DNA of 64,000 bases from Saprospiraceae bacterium (GTDB lineage Bacteria; Bacteroidota; Bacteroidia; Chitinophagales; Saprospiraceae): the NCBI GenBank assembly GCA_020630955.1, contig JAHDIE010000007.1, positions 1 through 64,000 of the forward strand. Reading direction: 5' to 3'. A model generated the notes under the pieces. It was not told the origin of the DNA, did no database searches, and worked only from the letters and a program-made list of their open reading frames with translations. Within the stretch, counting starts at the first letter, position 1. Each line of letters begins with the position of its first letter. A program made the translations under genes and the position numbers. Below are positions 45,880-55,671 of the stretch, one piece after another.

Positions 45880-46602
45880 ATGGGACGATTATTTGAAGTA
45901 AGAAAATCAAGCATGTTTGCCAGATATGATAGGATGGCAAAACAGTTTACAAGAGTTGGGAAAGAGATTGTAATTGCGGTTAAAGCTGGTGGTCCTGACC
46001 CTGATAACAATCCTGCCTTGAGAAGAGCCATTCAAAATGGGCGATCTGTGAATATGCCAAAGGATAAGATTGAGCAAGCAATCAAAAGGGCTTTGGGTAA
46101 GGATACCTCAAATTATGATGAGGTTATGTTTGAAGGGTATGCACCTCATGGCATAGCAGTAATTGCAGAATGTGCAACTGACAACAATACCAGAACTGTT
46201 GCCAATGTAAGGGCATGTTTTAACAAGGCAAAAGGTTCTTTGGGTACAACAGGCAGCGTAAGCTTTCAATTTACCAAATATGCAGTCTTTCAATTAAATC
46301 CCGAAGGTCTTGATATGGATGAGCTTGAATTAGAGCTAATTGATCATGGCCTAGAAGAATTGGGTGAAGGGAAAAGTGAGAACGATGAAGATGTTGTAGT
46401 AATTAGAGCCACCTTTACTGAATTTGGAACGATGCAAAAAGCTTTAGAAGAAAAAGGCATGAAAGTGGTTTCTTCAGGAACGGAATGGGTTCCTTCAAAT
46501 TTATTAGAATTGAGTGAAGATCAAGCTGCTGATGTTTTGAAAATGATTGCAAAGCTTGAGGAAGATGAAGATGTAAACAGAGTCTTTCATAATCTGAAAT
46601 AG
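45880..46602 (+). CDS. yebC: YebC/PmpR family protein
   Basis: A 240-residue YebC/TACO1-family protein. Landmarks: KQFTRVGKEIVIAVKAGGPD, NPALRRAIQNGRSVNMPKD and FEGYAPHGIAVIAECATDN. Family members act in translation (relief of stalling at proline stretches) or as DNA-binding regulators; recent work favours a ribosomal role for many. The N-terminus MGRLFEVRKSSMFARYDRMA differs from the usual MAGHSKWANIKHRK and lacks its basic residues, as seen in a Bacteroidota-specific subgroup. Length normal. Confidence 0.93.
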   Translation: MGRLFEVRKSSMFARYDRMAKQFTRVGKEIVIAVKAGGPDPDNNPALRRAIQNGRSVNMPKDKIEQAIKRALGKDTSNYDEVMFEGYAPHGIAVIAECATDNNTRTVANVRACFNKAKGSLGTTGSVSFQFTKYAVFQLNPEGLDMDELELELIDHGLEELGEGKSENDEDVVVIRATFTEFGTMQKALEEKGMKVVSSGTEWVPSNLLELSEDQAADVLKMIAKLEEDEDVNRVFHNLK

Positions 46603-46669
46603 AAATACAAAATTTATTGTTTAAAAAGCGTTGAAATCATTTTGCAGGCCTCATTTTATTGTCATTATT

Positions 46670-49006
46670 TTAATGCTCCACCACAATGGGTTTTGAGATA
46701 ATGCCTTTTGTCGTATTAAATTGAATATTGTATAAGCCAGGTATTATATCCCTAAGATCTATCATTTGATTGGAACTGACGTTTTTGATGCTTTTGATTT
46801 GCTTTCCTCCTTGGTCCATGAAATTTATTTCAATAACCTCTGAAATGGATTCGATATTGATATTCAAGTTATTTATTGCAGGATTTGGAAAAATTGTAAT
46901 TCCCAATTCTCGAAAGGTTTCCGCTGTGTTAGAAATAGTAACATTAACCGGAACTCTTTCGCTTGAGCAGATGTCACCATTTTCTGTAGATAATATATTT
47001 GCAGCATAATAAGTTACATCCATACTTAAGAATGGGGTAGTGAATTCGTTGCCAGCACCAATTACATTTCCGCCTTCTGCCGAATTAAACCACACAACAT
47101 TTTCTCCTTCAGCAAAAAGTGTAACACTTGTTCCTCCTTGAATTTGCACATCTGTTACGATTGGAACCGGGACTTGGAATATAGATACCATTACGGTGTC
47201 TGAAAAGACAGGCTCATTACTACAAACTCCTGTAGTTTCAACGAAGAAAAATCCAGTTTCAGAAACTTCAAGGCTTTGATTTGATGTACCATTATTCCAG
47301 TTAAAATCTTCTTGAACAACACTGGCTGTTAGTGTTATTGTATCGCCATTACAAATAGTAATTTCTCCATTGGGAAATATTGTTGGTATCGCTTCTTGAA
47401 TAAGTTCAACATATATTGGATCTGATTGGACAAAACAACCTTGTGCATCTTGCATGGTCGCAAAATAAAACCCTGTCTCGTCGATAACTATATTGGCATC
47501 AGTAGATCCAGTACTCCATTCAATATTGCTATACCCATTAGGTACTTGCAGCGAGATTTGCTCCCCTTCACAAAAACTAATGTACGAATTAGCGGATAAG
47601 GCGATATTTGTTGAAATGCATTCATATTCATGAATAAGATGAAAGCTATTAATGGTAGGATTAACCTTTGTGGATCGAAGGCCAGAAGGCCATTTGACAA
47701 CAATACTGTCGATGTTGATTGAAGTCCCAATACCGAAATGAGTGTTTAATGTGCTCATGGTACTAAAACTATGTCCAGCTCTAACTTCTCTTGATTGCAT
47801 TCCCCAATCGCCATAAATTTCCACTCTAGCACCAATTCCATTTGGGTTACTTTCCAATCCTTTCGTGCTGATCTTCACCCAGTTATTTTCATTTCCCTGG
47901 TTGAACCAAACGTTGTTGCCAACAATCATGTCTATAAAACCATCATTGTTTAGATCACCCATCCCTCCATTAAACCACATGTTCATTGGAGTTATAACAT
48001 CTGTAAAACTTAGGTTTCCATTGTTGAGCCACATTTTTCTTTTCGAGTCAGAGATAAGATCTACAAAACCATTGTTGTCAAAATCATAGGCATAGGATTC
48101 CAATGAACCAATATCGGTTGAATCGATACCTGTACTGTCAATGACATCAGTAAAAGTGCCATCTCCATTGTTTAACATAAACCGATTGGCGAAATCATGG
48201 TTGGAGATGAATGCATCAAAGTCACCATCATTATCAAAATCTTCCATGTTGCAAACCCAGGATTGAGCATTGTCGTTCATATTTATTTCTGCTCCTACTT
48301 CCGTATATGTTCCATCCCCATTGTTCCGATAAAAAAGATTTATTCTTTCTGGGTCGTTTACATTAGTAGTGGCAACATAGCATTTGGAAATTTGTAAATC
48401 TTGATCTCCATCGTTGTCATAGTCTGACCAAATGTGAGAATAATTTCCTGCCAAATCTACGGTTGGTAACATGCTGATATTAGCAACCATTTCACCATCC
48501 CCAATATTTTCATAAACTTGATTAATGGCGTTGTCATTACAACTAAAGATATCTAGATCTCCGTCGAGGTCTAAGTCTATAGCGCTGGTTCTTTGTACAA
48601 AGTAATTTTCAGGAAGTTTTTTAACTTCAAATGTTTCTTGGAATTCTGTGGAAAGCAGCATTTTTAGCTCTTCATTGTTGCCTATGACAATATCCATTTT
48701 CCCGTCATTATTAAAATCGGATCCCAAGGCATTCCATTGTGCATTCAAAAATTCTGGAGCCAGATGAAAATATTTTTCTGTAAATGTATTATTTGGGTTT
48801 TGGTAATAGACATAAATTCCTTCTGAAACGATGAGCACGATATCATCTAAATAGTCCCCATTCATATCTACAACCATATCTTTTTGACTAAGTAGTTGCC
48901 CGGTATAAATTTCGACGGGAGCAATTTGGAATTCAATTTGAGCATTAAGCTGAAAGCCAGAAAAGATAAATAATAAAGAACAGAACAATATGATCACTGA
49001 TCTCAT
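46670..49006 (-). CDS. T9SS-secreted FG-GAP/ASPIC-UnbV protein
   Basis: A 778-residue secreted protein. Signal peptide (cleavage near QLNAQ), then seven or so FG-GAP/VCBS propeller blades (20-380) with calcium-type loops such as DFDNDGDFDAF and DLDLDGDLDIF. An ASPIC/UnbV module (about 385-460, VRAGHSFSTMSTLNTHFGIG) follows, then Ig-like domains (465-690), and a type A T9SS tail (about 697-778, ITIFPNPAINNLNI). Proteins of this make-up (CRTAC1-like) are probably adhesive or calcium-binding; no enzyme activity is known. Single gene. Confidence 0.92.
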   Translation of the reverse strand: MRSVIILFCSLLFIFSGFQLNAQIEFQIAPVEIYTGQLLSQKDMVVDMNGDYLDDIVLIVSEGIYVYYQNPNNTFTEKYFHLAPEFLNAQWNALGSDFNNDGKMDIVIGNNEELKMLLSTEFQETFEVKKLPENYFVQRTSAIDLDLDGDLDIFSCNDNAINQVYENIGDGEMVANISMLPTVDLAGNYSHIWSDYDNDGDQDLQISKCYVATTNVNDPERINLFYRNNGDGTYTEVGAEINMNDNAQSWVCNMEDFDNDGDFDAFISNHDFANRFMLNNGDGTFTDVIDSTGIDSTDIGSLESYAYDFDNNGFVDLISDSKRKMWLNNGNLSFTDVITPMNMWFNGGMGDLNNDGFIDMIVGNNVWFNQGNENNWVKISTKGLESNPNGIGARVEIYGDWGMQSREVRAGHSFSTMSTLNTHFGIGTSINIDSIVVKWPSGLRSTKVNPTINSFHLIHEYECISTNIALSANSYISFCEGEQISLQVPNGYSNIEWSTGSTDANIVIDETGFYFATMQDAQGCFVQSDPIYVELIQEAIPTIFPNGEITICNGDTITLTASVVQEDFNWNNGTSNQSLEVSETGFFFVETTGVCSNEPVFSDTVMVSIFQVPVPIVTDVQIQGGTSVTLFAEGENVVWFNSAEGGNVIGAGNEFTTPFLSMDVTYYAANILSTENGDICSSERVPVNVTISNTAETFRELGITIFPNPAINNLNINIESISEVIEINFMDQGGKQIKSIKNVSSNQMIDLRDIIPGLYNIQFNTTKGIISKPIVVEH

Positions 49007-49113
49007 AGATGATAATTTTCAATGAAAATAACCAATTATATTATGACCAAGCAAGCTTGTAAAGACATTATGTCTTTATGAAGATTGTTAATTTATCAAA
49101 TGAAGTAAAATGC

Positions 49114-50886
49114 TTAGTTGCCCCATTTGATTTTCCTCATACGAATGCTTTCGGGTGTGATTTCTAGATATTCATCCTTTTTGATGTATTCCATCGCTTC
49201 TTCCAATGAGAAAATGATTGGAGGTGCAAGTTTGGCTGCATCATCTGCTCCGGAAGATCTCATATTGGTAAGTTTTTTTCCTTTGATGACATTGACATCC
49301 ATATCATTGGCTCTTGAGTTTTCTCCAAGCACTTGACCTTTGTAAACTTTATCACCTGGTTTAATAAAGAACTTTCCTCTATCTTGGAGTCTGTCCAAGG
49401 CGAAAGCCAGTGCCTGACCAGCTTCCATGGATACCATTGAGCCTTTTGATCTCTCAGGCATTTCACCGAGGAATGGTCTATACTCTTTGAATCGGTGTGT
49501 CATTACAGCCTCTCCTGCGGTGGCTGTCAACATATTGTTTCTAAGACCAATCAATCCTCTTGAAGGAATATCAAATTCTAAGTGTTGAACATCGCCTTTA
49601 GGCTCCATTACATTGAGTTGCCCTTTCTTTTGAGTAACCAATTCAATGGCTTTTCCTGAGTAGGCTTCAGGTACGTCAATTACGAGGTGTTCGAAAGGTT
49701 CATTTTTTACACCATCGATTTCTTTGATAATTACTTCAGGTTTTCCAATCTGAAGTTCGTATCCTTCTCTTCTCATGGTTTCTATTAATACAGAAAGATG
49801 GAGAATTCCTCTACCATACACATTAAATTTGTCTTCTGTGTCGGTATCTTCAACTTTAAGGGCTAGATTTTTCTCAGTTTCCTTATACAATCTTTCACGA
49901 AGGTGTCTAGATGTCACAAACTTCCCTTCTTTACCAAAGAATGGAGAGGTGTTGATAGTGAACAACATACTCATTGTAGGTTCATCAACTTCAATTCTAG
50001 TCAAGGGTTCCGGATTCTCAAGATCCGCAATTGTGTCTCCAATATCAAAATCTTCCAATCCAATAACAGCACACAAATCACCAGATCTTACCCTTTCTAC
50101 TTTCTCCCTAGCTAGACCAACAAAAACAAATAGTTCTTTGATTCGTACTTTTTTCATTACACCATCTGCCTTGCAAAGCATATAGTCTTGACCTTCATGT
50201 AAGTCTCCTCTAGAGACTCTTCCTATAGCTATCCTTCCGGTAAATTTGGAAAAGTCTAAAGAAGTAATTTGCATTTGTGGAGTACCTTCCGCATAGGGGG
50301 CTTCAGGAATATTCTCAATTACGGCATTCAACAATGGTTGGATATTGTTGGTTCTTTGATTATGGTCAAAACTCATCCAACCTTCTTTTGAAGATCCAAA
50401 CAAAGTGACGAAATCTAATTGTTCTTCTGTAGCTTCTAAGTTAAACATCAGATCAAATACTTCGCCTTGCACATCTTCGGGTCTGCAATTTTCTTTATCT
50501 ACTTTATTGACAACTACAATTGGTTTAAGACCAAGTGCAATTGCCTTACTCAATACAAATCTTGTTTGTGGCATAGCACCTTCAAAAGCATCAACCAAAA
50601 GAAGAACACCATCTGCCATTTTTAGTACCCGCTCTACTTCTCCGCCAAAATCAGCGTGACCAGGGGTATCCAAAATGTTAATTTTTACTCCTTGATAATT
50701 GACAGAAACGTTTTTAGAGAGAATGGTAATTCCTCTTTCTCTTTCTAAATCATTGTTATCTAAGATCAGTTCACCTGTGTCTTTTCTTGTGTCCAAAGTC
50801 TGACATTCGTGAATGATTTTGTCTACCAGTGTTGTTTTACCATGATCTACGTGGGCGATGATGGCAATATTTCTTATTGACTGCAT
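49114..50886 (-). CDS. typA: Ribosome-associated GTPase TypA/BipA
   Basis: A 590-residue translational GTPase of normal length. G motifs: AHVDHGKTT (residues 10-18), DTPGHADFGGEV, and NKVDKE. The C-terminal domain with RGLIGLRN and the segment GSMVSMEAGQALAFALDRLQ is typical of TypA. It binds the ribosome and helps growth at low temperature or under stress by assisting 50S assembly. Single gene with its own promoter. Confidence 0.97.
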   Translation of the reverse strand: MQSIRNIAIIAHVDHGKTTLVDKIIHECQTLDTRKDTGELILDNNDLERERGITILSKNVSVNYQGVKINILDTPGHADFGGEVERVLKMADGVLLLVDAFEGAMPQTRFVLSKAIALGLKPIVVVNKVDKENCRPEDVQGEVFDLMFNLEATEEQLDFVTLFGSSKEGWMSFDHNQRTNNIQPLLNAVIENIPEAPYAEGTPQMQITSLDFSKFTGRIAIGRVSRGDLHEGQDYMLCKADGVMKKVRIKELFVFVGLAREKVERVRSGDLCAVIGLEDFDIGDTIADLENPEPLTRIEVDEPTMSMLFTINTSPFFGKEGKFVTSRHLRERLYKETEKNLALKVEDTDTEDKFNVYGRGILHLSVLIETMRREGYELQIGKPEVIIKEIDGVKNEPFEHLVIDVPEAYSGKAIELVTQKKGQLNVMEPKGDVQHLEFDIPSRGLIGLRNNMLTATAGEAVMTHRFKEYRPFLGEMPERSKGSMVSMEAGQALAFALDRLQDRGKFFIKPGDKVYKGQVLGENSRANDMDVNVIKGKKLTNMRSSGADDAAKLAPPIIFSLEEAMEYIKKDEYLEITPESIRMRKIKWGN

Positions 50887-50903
50887 ATTGATATTTGAGC
50901 GCG

Positions 50904-50911
50904 CAAAGATA
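50904..50911 (-). promoter_or_regulatory. typA promoter -7 element
   Basis: On the minus strand TATCTTTG fits TAnnTTTG and lies 17 bases before the start codon. No upstream TTTG at the ideal distance. Confidence 0.45.
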
Positions 50912-50972
50912 TAAAGTTAGTGGTAGCGATGCAGGCAATTGGGAATTAATTGTTGATGTAAATGTTAATTAA

Positions 50973-53900
50973 TTACCTTACCAATGTTACATCTCCTATT
51001 ATAATTTCTGAAGAACCATCGGTGTATGAAATCTGAAGCATGTAACTATAGACTCCAGGAAGAGCATCTCCTGAAAGTATTGAGCCATCCCAACCTGCCA
51101 ATGGATCATTGGGTAGAAAATTTGAATTGGTGAAAACTCGATTTCCCCACCGATCATAAATGTAGAATTTGTCTACTTGAGTAATATGTTGTTCGGTAGA
51201 AAATGGAAAGAACAAATTATTATCTTGATTGTCGGGTGTAAAGACATTCGGTATAAACACCGAAATAAATTTAATCACTTCAATTCTGATTTCAACCAAA
51301 TCTTCGCATCCATTTTTATCAACTACAAGTACTTGGTAAATTTGATCTTCTTCTAGGTTTACTACAGGGTTTAAACAATCATCACACGATAACCCGGTAG
51401 CAGGTGTCCATTCAATAAAATCAATATCTTCAAGCGGTTTGTTTATTGTCAATTGAAGGGTCGTATCTGTTGCCCAATTTATAAGAATATTGCTTTGAAT
51501 ATTTACTTCAACAGGTTCCGGAATATCCAAATAAATAAGGGAGTCTAAAATGCATCCATTGGAGTCTTGTATTTGTATCAAGTTTTGCCCTAGAGATAAT
51601 AATTGCTCGACTTCTAAAGGAGACCAATTTGGATTGGGATCTTGGGTTGAATATTGATAAGGGCCAATGCCACCCGATATTGAAAAGCCTTCAATGTAAA
51701 AATCTTCTTCCCCGCATGGAGGGGCTACGATTTCAAAATTAAAATCTATAGGAATATTTGATTCCGATTGAATTTCAATTTCTTCAACGCTACTGCATTT
51801 ATTATTGAGATTGGTAGCAATAACAGTATAGTTGCCCAATTGATCAGAAAACAAATAATGATCTGCTGATATAAATTCATTTTGGAATTGCCATTGATAT
51901 TCAATGGAATCAATGGGGTTGATGATTGAAATTTCTGATTCTGGCTGGTTGCAGGTAATTAAGCTCGAAGTCAATGATAAGCTTGGGCTAATAGTATCAA
52001 TCATAACCATAGCTGAAGTAAAACCAACGCATCCATTGGATGCAGTTTCAACAAGGGTTATGGTTGCTTCTGGTGTCGGATAATAAATTTCATCAAAAGT
52101 GGTATTTCCTTCTTCATCGATCCATTCAAATGATGAAGCAGGATCTGAATTTAATATTTCTAAGAAACCTACACTGTTAACGCAATCAATATTTTGAACC
52201 TTGACTTGGGGGTTAGGGCTTATGGTATCTGCTAATATCTCAAAACTTATGGAGTTTGTACAACCACCTGGTGCGGTTACTTGGACTGTCCATGCTCCAG
52301 CTTGATCCGTAACCAAATCCCCACTTCCAAAATTAAAAGAATTTCCTCCGAATATTCCAATGTATCCTCCTAGTAACTCATCAGATTCAATCTGGATTGT
52401 TGTTGTTTTATTAAGGCAAGTAATAGGAGGGGGCTGAAGTACCTCAAATTGTGGGATATCTAAGTTTCCTTCTACATCTATGAAGTAGGTATTTTTGCAT
52501 CCATTCTGACCTGTTATCTTTAAAATATATTCACCGGTATCCTTGGCGATTAGATTCATTCCACTAAAGGTATCTAAACTGGGTAGTGTCCATTCATAAT
52601 TATAATTCCCATCGGGGAAGAGTTGGATCTCAGCTTCTTGATTGAGGCAGGTTAGGAGAGGAGCTTGATAATTAAGTGTTGGTTTTAATGTATCAATTAC
52701 AATTTCAGTTGTAAATTGATTTGTGCATCCGTTTGTTAAATCAGTAACATATAGAGAAACATCACCTGCTAGATTTGTAGTAAAAGTATTGTCGTTTCCT
52801 GTTGTGTTCAGATTTGACCATTCATAAAATTCCGATGATTGGGGGTTTGTTATTGCCAATTGTGCAATATCTGTGTTGCAATCAATATTATTATTTATAA
52901 TAATTGGATTTGGTTTTATGGTGTCGATTGGGATGTAGAAATTGAAACTGTCAATGCAACCATTGCTGCCATGAAATTCCAATTGATATGCTCCGGGCTT
53001 TTGAATGACTAAGGAATCATCTAGAGCCATTCCCAATTCATTTTTGAGAACAATGGAGTCAATCTGGCTTAAAATTTCAAGATCTATATTGATCTGTGAA
53101 TTTTGACAATCAATGGTGTCAAGTCCTGAGACTTCAAATAATGGTAGTTCTTGATCTGCTTCGACCAAAATGTTGCTTTCGGTGTAGCAAGTATTTTCTG
53201 CGCTGATGGTTACTTGGTAATTGCCTGAAAGCTCAACGGCAATGGTGTCAGATAGGCTAGCAGTTCCATCAGGAAGTATCCATTGATAGTTATAGTTGTC
53301 ATCCAAACTATTGAAAAGCATATCAGTGACATCTTCACAATTGATCGTGGGGGCATCGAAATTTATAACAGGTGCTATGGTGTCTACGTTTAAATAAATT
53401 GAATCGAGGACATCACAACCTCCTCCATTATCAGCATAAGCATAATACCAACCTTCATCGGAAACATTGAGATTAGATATTGTCCCATTATTATCAGACC
53501 ATTCTAAGGAGATATAATTGCCTGTTGCCTCTAAGCTTGATTGAAGGTTGTTGCACGTAATTGGATCTACAGAAAGTGAAACTTCAGGTAAGTTTCCTGA
53601 AGATTGAATTTCTATTAATTCCTCATCTGTGCATCCATTCTGAGCAGTTGCTAGCAAAGAATATAGACCTGGTGTGGAAACATTGATCATTTGACCTGTT
53701 TCAGTAGAATTATTTACTAGGGTCCAAACATAATTAATATTAGGATCAAAGTTGGTGATAGTGATAGGAATGCTTTCAATATCACAATCAAGTTGCCCGT
53801 ATGGGGCTATCGTTATGTTAGGTTCTTGCAGGTCAGCCAATATTTCAATTTCGATGGTAAGAGAGCATCCTGTAGCATTTGACAAATTTGCGGTATATAT

Positions 53901-55598
53901 CCCCGGAAAATCAACGAGCAAATCGTTTCCAGAAGCAGAAAACATATTTGGCCCCGACCATTCTAAAATTAAATTACCAGTATAATTGAGTGATAAAATA
54001 CTTTGAGGGTTGGCACAACTTATCGGTGTGGGTTCCATAACTTCTACTTGCGGATCAAATATATTTTCTGGTAGATTTAAAAAATCATCTGTAATACATC
54101 CGTTTTCAGCCACTACGGTGACTGAATAAAATCCACCTTCAGATACTATGGTGCTTGCCAAAGGATTTCCTTCTTCGTCAAACCATTCAATTTCTGATAA
54201 ATTATCTGTTGTTTCAATGCTTAATTCAGCTGTTGGATTATTACAGTCAATTTCGTTACTATAGATGGCATCAATGGAAGGTATATCCATATCCGTTCCT
54301 ATAGTAACATTGCTGGTTGATGTACATCCATTGGTTTCGTCTGTAACGGTTAATTCATAGACGCCAGGATTGGTTGCTTGTAAAATATTATCATCACTAA
54401 AAAATACACCTTCCCATTCCCAATAATATTCATAGTCTGCGTCATCTTCTTCATTGAAAATATTTATAAAGCTATCATCACATTGAAGAATTGCGTCAAT
54501 TGGGTCTAAAATAATTTCTGGCACTGTTAAGTTTTCTTCCACATCAAAATAATGTTCGATCTCACACCCCAGTTGATCGATAACGGTAACGATGTAGGTG
54601 CCAGGTAAAAATATTACTGCATTGCCGTTGTTATCTTCATTAATGATGTTAAAGTCTTCATTGTACCATTCGAACTCAAAGGGACCAAATGAACCGTCAG
54701 GATTAAGTGATAACTCTAAGTCCAAGGTATTGCAGTTAAATTCTTCTGGAAATTCTGGATCTATGCTTAAGTCGCCAACAATAACTTCAAGCTCTTTTTG
54801 GTCGCTACATAATTCTCCAAAGAAAATATCATCAATAGCAAAATCATTGCCACCAGCGGCAGTGTTTTGATTTAGTACACAGATTTCTACATCGCCTGTG
54901 GTGTTGGCTATCCAGTATTCTTGTACTTGTACCCAATCGCAGGTAGTTGAAGAGGGCCCCAAGATATCTCCTATTGGATCATCGTCGATTGAGAATTGCA
55001 AAAGTGCAGGTGAACCAGGATTAACAGATTGTGCCCAGGCGCTAAATTCATATTTTTTACCAAGTTCTACTGGTACATCTTGACACCAGATTTGTTGTAA
55101 ACTTGCGGCTCCATTAACAACCATTTGTAAACTTCCCATTGGTGGGCATGGGTCAAAATTTGTATGACCTGTTGACGGATCATCCATGATCTCATAAACT
55201 CCTTCGCATCCAAGGAAGCCAGCACCATGAAAACAATTGCTTGTTGCTTGTAGATAATCTGTGCTAAATGAGCCATCATCCCCAGATTCAAAATCACCAT
55301 TAGTAATGAGATTAAGTCCAGGAATAGAACCAAAGGCAGTAAAAGTAAAAGTGGTGTTTATGTCAACAAAAACATTTGGATCAATGTCTGAATCATTAAA
55401 ATAACCATGATTTGAAGTCCAAGTAAAACATGATTCAGAGCCATTGATGTTACCTTCCAAACTTACATCATCCTCAGTGCAGATGGTAAGATCATCTGGA
55501 ACCTCCACCGTTACATCACATTGAGCCTTAATTAAAAGTGGAGCGCAATGCATAGCGATGAAGACAATAATTCTTGGGTTGTAAAACGAAAATGTCAT
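50973..55598 (-). CDS. T9SS type B (gliding-motility-associated C-terminus) giant protein
   Basis: A 1541-residue secreted protein. Signal peptide (near LIKAQ), one Ig-like domain (25-90), a carbohydrate-binding-like jelly-roll (about 92-270, with LITNGDFESGDDGSF), then some 14-15 strand-rich PKD/SprB-like repeats of about 75-85 residues (275-1440), each with one or two Cys and motifs such as CDxxLEITNG or NGC. The last 95 residues (from FIPNVFTPDNQDNN, with YIYDRWGNRVF and WDG) form the CHU_C/type B sorting domain. SprB is a gliding adhesin exported this way; the role here is not shown. Divergent from the BNR protein, with a shared 73-base gap. Confidence 0.9.
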   Translation of the reverse strand: MTFSFYNPRIIVFIAMHCAPLLIKAQCDVTVEVPDDLTICTEDDVSLEGNINGSESCFTWTSNHGYFNDSDIDPNVFVDINTTFTFTAFGSIPGLNLITNGDFESGDDGSFSTDYLQATSNCFHGAGFLGCEGVYEIMDDPSTGHTNFDPCPPMGSLQMVVNGAASLQQIWCQDVPVELGKKYEFSAWAQSVNPGSPALLQFSIDDDPIGDILGPSSTTCDWVQVQEYWIANTTGDVEICVLNQNTAAGGNDFAIDDIFFGELCSDQKELEVIVGDLSIDPEFPEEFNCNTLDLELSLNPDGSFGPFEFEWYNEDFNIINEDNNGNAVIFLPGTYIVTVIDQLGCEIEHYFDVEENLTVPEIILDPIDAILQCDDSFINIFNEEDDADYEYYWEWEGVFFSDDNILQATNPGVYELTVTDETNGCTSTSNVTIGTDMDIPSIDAIYSNEIDCNNPTAELSIETTDNLSEIEWFDEEGNPLASTIVSEGGFYSVTVVAENGCITDDFLNLPENIFDPQVEVMEPTPISCANPQSILSLNYTGNLILEWSGPNMFSASGNDLLVDFPGIYTANLSNATGCSLTIEIEILADLQEPNITIAPYGQLDCDIESIPITITNFDPNINYVWTLVNNSTETGQMINVSTPGLYSLLATAQNGCTDEELIEIQSSGNLPEVSLSVDPITCNNLQSSLEATGNYISLEWSDNNGTISNLNVSDEGWYYAYADNGGGCDVLDSIYLNVDTIAPVINFDAPTINCEDVTDMLFNSLDDNYNYQWILPDGTASLSDTIAVELSGNYQVTISAENTCYTESNILVEADQELPLFEVSGLDTIDCQNSQINIDLEILSQIDSIVLKNELGMALDDSLVIQKPGAYQLEFHGSNGCIDSFNFYIPIDTIKPNPIIINNNIDCNTDIAQLAITNPQSSEFYEWSNLNTTGNDNTFTTNLAGDVSLYVTDLTNGCTNQFTTEIVIDTLKPTLNYQAPLLTCLNQEAEIQLFPDGNYNYEWTLPSLDTFSGMNLIAKDTGEYILKITGQNGCKNTYFIDVEGNLDIPQFEVLQPPPITCLNKTTTIQIESDELLGGYIGIFGGNSFNFGSGDLVTDQAGAWTVQVTAPGGCTNSISFEILADTISPNPQVKVQNIDCVNSVGFLEILNSDPASSFEWIDEEGNTTFDEIYYPTPEATITLVETASNGCVGFTSAMVMIDTISPSLSLTSSLITCNQPESEISIINPIDSIEYQWQFQNEFISADHYLFSDQLGNYTVIATNLNNKCSSVEEIEIQSESNIPIDFNFEIVAPPCGEEDFYIEGFSISGGIGPYQYSTQDPNPNWSPLEVEQLLSLGQNLIQIQDSNGCILDSLIYLDIPEPVEVNIQSNILINWATDTTLQLTINKPLEDIDFIEWTPATGLSCDDCLNPVVNLEEDQIYQVLVVDKNGCEDLVEIRIEVIKFISVFIPNVFTPDNQDNNLFFPFSTEQHITQVDKFYIYDRWGNRVFTNSNFLPNDPLAGWDGSILSGDALPGVYSYMLQISYTDGSSEIIIGDVTLVR

Positions 55599-55671
55599 TT
55601 ATCTCCTTTAAAATAAGAAGTTTAATTAAATTGAGGAATAAATTGAATAATTATTAACCAAGAACTTTAAA

